From: Candidatus Troglogloeales bacterium
GTDB lineage: Bacteria; Nitrospirota; Nitrospiria; SBBL01; SBBT01
Assembly (NCBI GenBank): GCA_005239595.1
Contig: SBBT01000091.1
Location: 1-8,841 of the forward strand
Reading direction: 5' to 3'
DNA: 8,841 bases
Within the stretch, counting starts at the first letter, position 1. Each line of letters begins with the position of its first letter. A program made the translations under genes and the position numbers. Positions 1 through 4,848 of this stretch are shown piece by piece. Under the pieces are notes generated by a model that had not been told where the DNA came from, did no database searches, and saw only the letters and a list, made by a program, of their open reading frames with translations.

Positions 1-349
1 CGGTTAAATTCTTCCAGGTGCCGGTCACGCCTTCTACCTTTGCCTGACCTCCGAGTTTGCCTTCGGTGCCTACCTCTTTGGCCACGCGGGTAACCTCGTC
101 TCCGAAACGGTTTAAAAGATCCACCATCCCATTGTAAGATTCGGCAAGGTCTCCGAAAATATCTTCTCTGCGATTTTTGAGTTTTTTGGTCAGATCACCC
201 TTACGTACTGCCTCCATCGCCTCTAAAAGGCCTCTTAATTGTTCTTCTGCCCCTTCGCTGAATTCCCTTTCTCTTTCTACGATGCCTGGTGGTGCCTCCT
301 GGGTTCCAAACAATGCCTTTCTTGCCGGTTTTCTTAATGGCTGTGCCAT
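1..349 (-). CDS. Soluble tandem-HAMP sensor protein (histidine kinase or cytoplasmic chemoreceptor type), 5' part only
   Basis: Read directly, 116 codons are present and the frame is open to the window edge. The start is ATG at 349 with a perfect AGGAGG at 355-360, five bases away. No signal peptide or membrane segment appears in this part, so the protein starts in the cytoplasm. A basic, Pro-rich tail (residues 1-25) is followed by a HAMP unit at about 38-92, with AVRKGDLT at 47-54 and YNGMVDLLNRFGDEV at 72-86. A second unit begins with the characteristic block GTEGKLGGQA (94-103) and GVTGTWKNLT (107-116). In known families this block marks tandem HAMP arrays of group III (Nik1/Os-1-like) hybrid kinases and related bacterial sensors. 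The output domain lies outside the window, so kinase versus chemoreceptor cannot be decided. It follows the parA stop by two bases and is probably translated by coupling. Confidence 0.85.
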   Translation of the reverse strand, partial: MAQPLRKPARKALFGTQEAPPGIVEREREFSEGAEEQLRGLLEAMEAVRKGDLTKKLKNRREDIFGDLAESYNGMVDLLNRFGDEVTRVAKEVGTEGKLGGQAKVEGVTGTWKNLT

Positions 350-351
350 TT

Positions 352-1185
352 CTACCTCCTCCTTAAACTTATAGGAAAATGAGATATTTCTTTTGCTATG
401 CTTCTATATGTTAACCCCACATCCGAAAATGGGGCATAATGGGATATAGGTAAGCCTTTTTTTTGCGCCCGGTATATATATCTTGAGAAGGGGACCTTGA
501 ATATTTTTACCTGCGGCATATTATTTTCAATAAGTAATTTCTTTAATAAGCTCCTCACCTCCCAAGTCGGGATAATATCAAAAATCCCAGTAGAAAATTC
601 CCGTAAAATAAGCATCATCACATTTACTTCCACTCCGAGCTCTTCGTTTAAGTCAATGAGTAATGTCTTAAGTGTTTCTATGGTTTCATAGGCAAATATT
701 CCCGCATCTAAAGGTATGATGATATTTTCTGCGGCAACAATGCCGTTAATCATCAAAAGCGTTGAGCTGGGAGGCACATCAGTTAAAACATAATCAAAAT
801 ATTTTTCTAAATTAGCAAGTCTTTCTTTCAGGATAACTGTATTATTAATCTGACGGGGTGAAGCCATATGCTTTTCTGCGGCTAATAAATCTAAAGAAGA
901 TGGCGCTAAATAAATTCCTGAATCGGTTTCTAGAATTATTTCCTCTAAATTCTTTTGACCAAAAAGCACGTCATAAATAGTACCATCGCAGGTTGCCCTC
1001 TCAACGCCTAAACCCGTAGTCGCATTTCCCTGTGGGTCCAAGTCTATCACCAGAACTTTTTTATTCATTTTTACCAGCCAGCCCGCGACATTAAGACAGG
1101 CGGTTGTCTTTCCGGTGCCGCCTTTGTGATGCACAAAGGCAATGGTTTTAGTGCTTTTGGCATCATCGGGAGTTCTTACAAACAT
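352..1185 (-). CDS. ParA/Soj-family (MinD superfamily) ATPase
   Basis: This 277-residue protein has the full deviant-Walker ATPase signature. KGGTGKTT lies at 21-28 with signature lysine K21. The Walker A' motif is VLVIDLDPQGN at 44-54, and the Walker B segment is YVLTDVPPS at 132-140. The length is normal for a single-domain Soj-type ParA, and no N-terminal DNA-binding extension is seen. Such ATPases form ATP-dependent dimers that bind nucleoid DNA and position plasmids, chromosome origins, carboxysomes or chemosensory arrays. No parB gene or obvious parS site is visible. The downstream gene is a cytoplasmic tandem-HAMP sensor, so a role in placing a signalling complex, as with PpfA or ParC in other bacteria, is an inference from context. 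The start ATG has GAGGAG at 1195-1200, nine bases away. The last codons read Arg-Arg-Arg and double as the next gene's Shine-Dalgarno. The gene looks more A+T-rich than the right-hand operon. Confidence 0.93.
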   Translation of the reverse strand: MFVRTPDDAKSTKTIAFVHHKGGTGKTTACLNVAGWLVKMNKKVLVIDLDPQGNATTGLGVERATCDGTIYDVLFGQKNLEEIILETDSGIYLAPSSLDLLAAEKHMASPRQINNTVILKERLANLEKYFDYVLTDVPPSSTLLMINGIVAAENIIIPLDAGIFAYETIETLKTLLIDLNEELGVEVNVMMLILREFSTGIFDIIPTWEVRSLLKKLLIENNMPQVKIFKVPFSRYIYRAQKKGLPISHYAPFSDVGLTYRSIAKEISHFPISLRRR

Positions 1186-1194
1186 ATTTTTTAT

Positions 1195-1200
1195 CTCCTC
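1195..1200 (-). promoter_or_regulatory. Shine-Dalgarno of parA
   Basis: GAGGAG stands nine bases before the parA ATG and supports that start. It lies about ten bases after the T-run of the leader hairpin. A structural change in the leader could therefore affect ribosome access as well as termination. Confidence 0.75.
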
Positions 1201-1210
1201 AGTTCCTCAA

Positions 1211-1250
1211 ATAAAAAACCCAAGTTCTAATTGCTTAGAAACTTGGGTTT
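1211..1250 (-). terminator. Intrinsic-terminator hairpin in the parA leader
   Basis: On the minus strand the arm at 1250-1235 pairs with 1230-1216. There are nine pairs (AAACCCAAG with CTTGGGTTT), one bulged T at 1241, then six more pairs (TTCTAA with TTAGAA). The four-base loop GCAA is a GNRA-type tetraloop. A run of six T follows at 1218-1213, the first three of them within the stem. This is a textbook intrinsic terminator, oddly placed only about 26 bases before the parA start codon. It either attenuates transcription into parA or ends a short leader or small RNA made from the region to its right. In the plus orientation the following T-run is weak. Confidence 0.75.
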
Positions 1251-1290
1251 GATTTAAAATTGCCCCGCTTTATTATCCCAAGGCGGAATG
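1211..1290 (-). promoter_or_regulatory. Candidate attenuator or riboswitch-like leader of parA (hairpin with loop able to form a pseudoknot)
   Basis: Upstream of the terminator, TTCCGC (1288-1283) can pair with GCGGGG (1268-1263), two of the six pairs being G-U. The 14-base loop begins with CTTGGG at 1282-1277. That same hexamer recurs in the terminator's 3' arm. Both copies are complementary to CCCAAG at 1247-1242 in the terminator's 5' arm. Pairing of the upstream loop with CCCAAG would form an H-type pseudoknot and break the terminator. This is an antiterminator/terminator choice readable in the sequence. I do not recognise a known riboswitch class, and no ligand can be named. The hexamer match could be chance in such a region, so the switch is inference. 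Confidence 0.4.
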
Positions 1291-1327
1291 TTTTTTCGTC
1301 TCTCTCTCTGGATACGCTATTGAAGTA

Positions 1328-1345
1328 TTTTTTGCTTGCAAAAAA
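1328..1345. repeat. Near-perfect palindrome, possible operator or hairpin
   Basis: TTTTTTGC and GCAAAAAA are arranged head to head around a two-base centre. The site sits between the candidate parA promoter and the leader hairpin. It could be a protein binding site, but the centre is too tight for a full RNA hairpin, and the A/T-tracts make chance likely. No family is assigned. Confidence 0.35.
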
Positions 1346-1447
1346 ATCATGATAAGTTTTTATTTTTTAATTTTTTGCTCTCTTTTTCTTTCAAATCAGC
1401 CTATTCGACTTCGTCCTTCTTATGTGAAAATATAAATTAAAATATAC

Positions 1448-1475
1448 ATAATAAATATTATTTATATTACCACAA
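1448..1475 (-). promoter_or_regulatory. Possible sigma-70-type promoter for the parA unit
   Basis: A TTGTGG box at 1475-1470 and a TATTAT box at 1453-1448 are separated by 16 bases. Transcription would start near 1441 and give a leader of about 255 bases containing the hairpins described nearer to parA. The surroundings are so A+T-rich that several other matches are possible, so this is the best-looking candidate rather than a firm call. Confidence 0.25.
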
Positions 1476-1548
1476 AAAGACGTGACTTAAAGAAAAATAA
1501 AATATTTATTGCGGGGTTTCTGAAATAAAAAATACTATTCAAAAGAGA

Positions 1549-1713
1549 TCATGTCGCAACATCAAATACCCACTTACACTTTACGCAACCTTCTTGGCCA
1601 TCGCAAACTAATTTCGCTTTTCTGATTTGGCCTTGTTGGGCGTTCTTATTTTTAAACACCACATCCTCATCATAGATCTCTTTAGGCGTGGGTTTGTTGG
1701 TGATCCTCTCCAA
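1549..1713 (-). CDS. Doubtful 54-codon open frame, possible remnant of a small Cys-containing protein
   Basis: Downstream of the tRNA terminator a minus-strand frame stays open to a TGA at 1549. It has no ATG; the first usable start is a TTG at 1713, with no well-spaced Shine-Dalgarno. The predicted peptide has 54 residues, is rich in Lys, Asp and Gln, and carries Cys37, Cys43 and Cys46 (C-x5-C-x2-C) near its end. The residue mix looks protein-like rather than random, but I do not recognise a family. Upstream the frame continues through the terminator and tRNA, which cannot be coding. It may be the 3' piece of a decayed gene or a chance frame. Confidence 0.2.
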   Translation of the reverse strand: MERITNKPTPKEIYDEDVVFKNKNAQQGQIRKAKLVCDGQEGCVKCKWVFDVAT

Positions 1714-1741
1714 AAGCCCTGTACCCCGATGGCCAACACTA

Positions 1742-1775
1742 ACAAAAAATGCCCCTCCGCAACAAGCGGAGAGGC
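1742..1775 (-). terminator. Intrinsic terminator of the tRNA-Arg / xseB unit
   Basis: On the minus strand GCCTCTCCGC (1775-1766) pairs over ten positions, one G-T, with GCGGAGGGGC (1760-1751) around a TTGTT loop. It is followed by ATTTTTTGTT. The T-run lies only on the minus-strand exit side, so it ends leftward transcription coming from xseB and the tRNA. This is the one strong terminator behind the seven-gene operon. Confidence 0.9.
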
Positions 1776-1785
1776 ATCCTGTACA

Positions 1786-1810
1786 GACGCTCGGTGTTTG
1801 ACTGAGCGTC
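1786..1810 (-). repeat. Stem-loop between the tRNA and its terminator
   Basis: GACGCTC and GAGCGTC form seven pairs, then one A-C mismatch and two more pairs close a CAAAC loop. No T-run follows. The structure starts eight bases after the tRNA 3' end. It could mark or protect the 3' trailer for tRNA processing before the true terminator further on. That role is inferred from position only. Confidence 0.6.
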
Positions 1811-1818
1811 ACGCTAAG

Positions 1819-1892
1819 CGCGCCCGGGAGGACTTGAACCCCCAACCCTCTGATCCGAAGTCAGATGCTCTATCCAATTGAACTACGGGCGC
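1819..1892 (-). tRNA. tRNA-Arg (anticodon TCG)
   Basis: A complete 74-base cloverleaf is readable. The acceptor GCGCCCG pairs perfectly with CGGGCGC and discriminator G follows. The D arm is GTTC/GAGC. The anticodon stem TCTGA/TCAGA encloses loop CTTCGGA, giving anticodon TCG (reads CGA, and by wobble other CGN codons). A five-base variable loop follows. The T arm is GGGGG/CCTCC with loop TTCAAGT. CCA is not encoded; CTT follows the discriminator, so CCA must be added enzymatically. The 5' end lies four bases after the xseB stop, with no room for a separate promoter except inside xseB. It is therefore probably co-transcribed with xseAB and cut out by RNase P and 3' nucleases. Confidence 0.97.
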
Positions 1893-1896
1893 AAAT

Positions 1897-2109
1897 TTAT
1901 TTTGCTTCTTCGGTTTCTCTGTCCAGCCCCTCGACCACGCGTTTGACGTTCATCTCGGCTTTCTCGATTCTTTTCTTGCATGTCGTAATGAGTTCCACGG
2001 CCTCTTGGACGCAGCCAGACAATTCATCCACATCGATTTCTTCATTTTCAATCTTGGCAATTATTTCTTCTAAGCGTTGGATAGCCTTGTTATATTTTAT
2101 CTCGGCCAA
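1897..2109 (-). CDS. xseB: Exodeoxyribonuclease VII small subunit
   Basis: From a TTG start the product has 70 residues, close to the usual 70-80 of the family. It is an all-helical, acidic protein with the XseB pattern: KAIQRLEEIIAKIENEEIDV near the N-terminus, then EAVELITTCKKRIEKAEMNV. XseB subunits bind along the coiled-coil stalk of XseA to make the exonuclease VII complex, which degrades single-stranded DNA from both ends. The TTG is chosen because GGAGG at 2116-2120 lies six bases before it and the family homology begins almost at once. The longer frame to an ATG at 2154 would add 15 residues unlike the family. The gene overlaps the end of xseA by 20 bases and ends four bases before tRNA-Arg. 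Confidence 0.88.
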   Translation of the reverse strand: MAEIKYNKAIQRLEEIIAKIENEEIDVDELSGCVQEAVELITTCKKRIEKAEMNVKRVVEGLDRETEEAK

Positions 2110-3487
2110 TTTTTCCCTCCACGGTCTTGATGCAGCTGACGAGAGACCCATCAATTATTTGTGTTGTTATTTGTTCTTGAGATCGCGCCTGGCGAATACT
2201 TTTAATGACCCGTCCTGACTGTGTGCGGGTGATGCTGAAACCCCGTTTCATTGTATTCAGGGGTCGAGCAATTTCAATGATTTTTTTGTAAGCTGTTAAT
2301 TGGTTACGCTGTTGAGTAATCAATGTTCGTAGGCCGTGTTTGATGCGACCTCTTTGAATAGTCAGTAAGTTTTTCTGGTCACTTAAAAGACCGGGGGCCC
2401 TATGCCTTAAAGTCTCTTCTAAACGGATGAGACATGCCTCTTGGTCTTTGAAAAAAGGCATGGTATCCTGCTGCAGGCACAGGGCCAAATCATTAAGATG
2501 TCTCTTGTAGTCGCTCAAGGTCGTTTCGGTTCCCTGAAGGACACGCCCTTGCTGTTCCGCTAGTTTTTGGACAAATTGTTGAACCTGAATAACAAGATAG
2601 TTGGCAATGGCCGTTGGTGTCTTGGCGTATGTATGCGCGGTCATGTCGGTTATGGTCGTGTTGATTTCATGTCCGATGCCGCTTAGAACCGGCACCAGAG
2701 ACGCCGCAACGGCCTCGGCAATAAGCGCGTTATCAAAACAACTGAGCTCTGCGATGGAGCCTCCCCCGCGGGTGATCACAATAACCCCTACTTTATCGAT
2801 TCCTTGCAGTTCTTGGAGTGCCTGACAAACGTCTTGAGGGGCATTCTTGCCTTGCATTAAAGTAGGACGCAAATATACCGTAAAGCTATAACCGCTTTTA
2901 CGCAATTCACTGGTGAAATCATTGTAGGCAGCTGAGTCATCGGCGGTAATCAAACCAATATTCAAAGGAACCAGCGGTAAGGGCAATTGTTTGTTTTTAT
3001 TCAGGACCCCCCTTTCTTTTAAAGTGGTGATCAGCCTTTGTCTTTCCTGAGCGATCTTGCCCAGCGTGTAGGTAGGGTCGATATTTTCAACAATGCAACG
3101 TAGCGCGCCATGCGGTGGGTAGAAATCAACCGAGCACAGGAATTTAACTTCGATATCGTCTTTGATGGTGAAGGCATTCTCGCTTCTGGTCAGGATTTGG
3201 TCAATGGCTATCTTCCGGTTGGCAAAGATAACGAGATTAATGCGGGCGATGATTTCGTTCGAGTTCGGGTCTTTTTCCACCAATTCGAAAAAGACGTGTT
3301 TTTTATTTTTGTTGCGGTCGTATTGCTGGATTTCCCCGCAGATCCAGACAGGTTGCGGAAAGGCAGCCGTTAAGACATCTTTAACAAAATGGTTGAGTTC
3401 TGAAACGCTGAATGATTCGCCATTTATGACCGTAGACGTTTTCTCATTCAACGGTAGATTTCTCGGATAAGAGAAGGAGTTCTTCAT
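2090..3487 (-). CDS. xseA: Exodeoxyribonuclease VII large subunit
   Basis: The 465-residue product matches XseA throughout. It has an N-terminal OB-fold for single-stranded DNA at about 25-140 (FSVSELNHFVKDVL at 26-39). The catalytic part shows GLITADDSAAYNDF at 178-191, RGGGS at 240-244, GIGHE at 270-274 and KTPTA at 289-293. A long helical stalk (about 300-405) that binds XseB follows, and GFSITR at 416-421 closes the C-terminal element. Several features (AHTYAKTPTA) resemble Bacteroidetes-type XseA more than E. coli. Odd point: after GHE-I the residue is Asn276, where the family normally has Asp, so activity is in doubt. The ATG at 3487 has AAGGA eleven bases upstream, a loose fit; a TTG near 3455 is an alternative. 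The gene overlaps the macrodomain gene by 44 bases and xseB by 20. Confidence 0.95.
   Translation of the reverse strand: MKNSFSYPRNLPLNEKTSTVINGESFSVSELNHFVKDVLTAAFPQPVWICGEIQQYDRNKNKKHVFFELVEKDPNSNEIIARINLVIFANRKIAIDQILTRSENAFTIKDDIEVKFLCSVDFYPPHGALRCIVENIDPTYTLGKIAQERQRLITTLKERGVLNKNKQLPLPLVPLNIGLITADDSAAYNDFTSELRKSGYSFTVYLRPTLMQGKNAPQDVCQALQELQGIDKVGVIVITRGGGSIAELSCFDNALIAEAVAASLVPVLSGIGHEINTTITDMTAHTYAKTPTAIANYLVIQVQQFVQKLAEQQGRVLQGTETTLSDYKRHLNDLALCLQQDTMPFFKDQEACLIRLEETLRHRAPGLLSDQKNLLTIQRGRIKHGLRTLITQQRNQLTAYKKIIEIARPLNTMKRGFSITRTQSGRVIKSIRQARSQEQITTQIIDGSLVSCIKTVEGKIGRDKI
2116..2120 (-). promoter_or_regulatory. Shine-Dalgarno that fixes the TTG start of xseB
   Basis: GGAGG lies within the xseA coding sequence, six bases before TTG at 2109. 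No ATG or GTG in the xseB frame has comparable support. This gives a coupled xseA-xseB arrangement suited to making many small subunits per large one. Confidence 0.7.
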
Positions 3488-3971
3488 ACAACTTAAAGTC
3501 CTTTATATCAAAGCAGACAAAGATCACTTTTTCAATCTCTGGGATTTGTTTGAGGCATTTCGAGACCGTGGCGACAGCAATGCGGGCAGCTTGGTCTTTG
3601 GGGAATCGGTAGGCGCCGGTGCTGATGCATGGGAAGGCTATTGTCTTTAGGTGATTGGCCTGGGCTACTTCCAGTGAGCGTCGGTAACAGCTTTGCAGTA
3701 AATTATGCTCCTGGTGTTTGCCATCCCGCCATACTGGACCAACGGTATGGATGACATGCCTGGCCGGCAAGTGATATCCTTGGGTAATCTTGGCATCACC
3801 TGTTGGGCATCCCCCCAGGCCTCGACATTCGTTGAGGAGTTGCGGCCCGGCGGCTCGCTGGATAGCGCCATCTACCCCTGCCCCGCCCAACAAGGTCTCA
3901 TTAGCCGCATTGACAATGGCATCAACGGCGATTTTTGTGATATCGCCCTGCATGATTTCGATACGAGACAT
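3444..3971 (-). CDS. Macrodomain protein, YmdB/MacroD-type ADP-ribose hydrolase
   Basis: The 175 residues form one complete macrodomain, the length of E. coli YmdB. It has GDIT (9-12), DAIVNAAN (17-24), GGAGVDGAIQRAAG (29-42), GGCPTGDAKITQGYHLPA (53-70), VIHTVGPVW (73-81) and CISTGAYRFP (115-124). Family members bind ADP-ribose and remove O-acetyl or ADP-ribosyl groups. Asn24, Asp34 and Tyr121 match the residues implicated in MacroD-type catalysis, so hydrolase activity is expected. The usual His in GVDGAIH is Gln38 here, and GGGG is GGAG. The start codon follows the purU stop by two bases with no Shine-Dalgarno, suggesting translation by reinitiation. The 3' end overlaps xseA. Which substrate is relevant (O-acetyl-ADP-ribose, ADP-ribosylated protein or nucleic acid) cannot be told; the xseAB neighbourhood fits DNA repair but does not prove it. 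Confidence 0.92.
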   Translation of the reverse strand: MSRIEIMQGDITKIAVDAIVNAANETLLGGAGVDGAIQRAAGPQLLNECRGLGGCPTGDAKITQGYHLPARHVIHTVGPVWRDGKHQEHNLLQSCYRRSLEVAQANHLKTIAFPCISTGAYRFPKDQAARIAVATVSKCLKQIPEIEKVIFVCFDIKDFKLYEELLLLSEKSTVE

Positions 3972-3973
3972 GT

Positions 3974-4825
3974 TTAGTCAAAGATTACAGTTTTATTTCC
4001 ATAGCAGAGTATTTTATACTCTAGATGCCAGCGCATGGCACGACTTAAGACTATTTTCTCCAAGTCTTCGCCCTTACGGATAAGATCGTTTAAGGTATCC
4101 CGGTGGGAGACGCGCACCGTATCCTGTTCGATGATAGGGCCGCTATCAAGTTCTGCGGTGACATAATGACTGGTCGCACCAATAATCTTCACGCCCTTTT
4201 CGTATGCCTGCTTATACGGACCCCGCCCGGCAAAGGCGGGTAGAAACGAATGATGGATATTGATGATTTTATGTGTAAAGGCATTGATAAATTTTGCGCT
4301 CAGGATTTGATGATAGCGGGCCAGGATGACAAGATCAACCTGCTTTTTATGCAGCAATTCAAGCTGTTTGGTTTCTTGTGCGGCCTTATTGGCCTTGGTG
4401 ATCGGGAATGCCTGAAACCCAATACCAAATTTTTGGGCAATGGGCTTGGCCTCCGGGTGGTTGCTGACAATCACCGGAATCGTGCAGGTAAAGTGGCCGG
4501 CCTGTTTACGATATAAAAGGTCATACAGGCAATGGAGATGCTTGGAGACAAAAATGGCCACCCGCAATGGTTTATCGGCGAAATGCAATTCCCACGTCAT
4601 GGTAAAGCGCTGGGCAATTGTTCGGAACTGTCGGGCGATCTTGTCTCGGTCGATTTTGAATCCCGCCAGGGACCATTCGATGCGCATAAAAAATGTGTTT
4701 GTCTGATCATCAATGTGTTGGTCAGCATGCAGGATGTTGCCGTTATGTTGAAAGATAAATTGCGTTACGGCAGCGGTAATACCTTTACTATCCGGGCAGG
4801 AGATAAGTAAGATGGCATGATTCAT
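3974..4825 (-). CDS. purU: Formyltetrahydrofolate deformylase
   Basis: PurU hydrolyses 10-formyltetrahydrofolate to tetrahydrofolate and formate in the cytoplasm, balancing one-carbon pools. The 283-residue length is typical. An N-terminal ACT regulatory domain spans about 1-80 (LLISCPDSKGITAAVTQFI from residue 6). It is followed by a formyltransferase-fold domain from about 87. The catalytic triad of the fold is present: Asn189 and His191 in INIHHSFLPAF, and Asp227 in LDSGPIIEQD. GATSHYV (216-222) and the terminal GNKTVIF (276-282) also match. The segment after FLPAF reads AGRGPY instead of the common KGAKPY. The gene follows the helicase gene by 23 bases, has no clear Shine-Dalgarno, and is followed within two bases by the macrodomain gene. 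Formate produced here could serve anaerobic metabolism, but no formate genes are in view. Confidence 0.96.
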   Translation of the reverse strand: MNHAILLISCPDSKGITAAVTQFIFQHNGNILHADQHIDDQTNTFFMRIEWSLAGFKIDRDKIARQFRTIAQRFTMTWELHFADKPLRVAIFVSKHLHCLYDLLYRKQAGHFTCTIPVIVSNHPEAKPIAQKFGIGFQAFPITKANKAAQETKQLELLHKKQVDLVILARYHQILSAKFINAFTHKIINIHHSFLPAFAGRGPYKQAYEKGVKIIGATSHYVTAELDSGPIIEQDTVRVSHRDTLNDLIRKGEDLEKIVLSRAMRWHLEYKILCYGNKTVIFD

Positions 4826-4848
4826 AATTAAATCTTATCGTAAAATCG

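Larger units (their letters stand above)
1186..1548. other. A+T-rich intergenic region upstream of parA
   Basis: About 360 bases have no convincing reading frame on either strand. By eye this stretch is far richer in A and T than the genes to its right. It contains long A and T runs near 1340-1380, an alternating CT run at 1299-1309, the candidate promoter, the palindrome and the terminator-bearing leader. I see no direct-repeat array of iterons or parS-like 16-mers. It serves at least as the 5' region of the parA unit. A short noncoding RNA ending at the hairpin near 1216 is possible. Confidence 0.6.

Noticed and set aside
1186..1548. parS or plasmid-type iterons near parA
   Set aside because: No repeated 16-base palindromes or tandem iterons are visible, and no ParB or replication protein is encoded in the window.
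1714..1845. Minus-strand ATG extension of the 54-codon frame, starting MGVQVLPGA
   Set aside because: These codons come from the 3' half of the tRNA and the terminator, so they cannot be the start of a real gene.
1627..1881. Plus-strand frame ending in a peptide with REDLNPQPSDPKSDALSN
   Set aside because: This is the translated antisense of tRNA-Arg, a well-known source of spurious proteins, and it also crosses the terminator hairpin.
2110..2154. ATG start of xseB at 2154
   Set aside because: The 15 extra residues do not fit the family, and the TTG at 2109 has a correctly spaced GGAGG.
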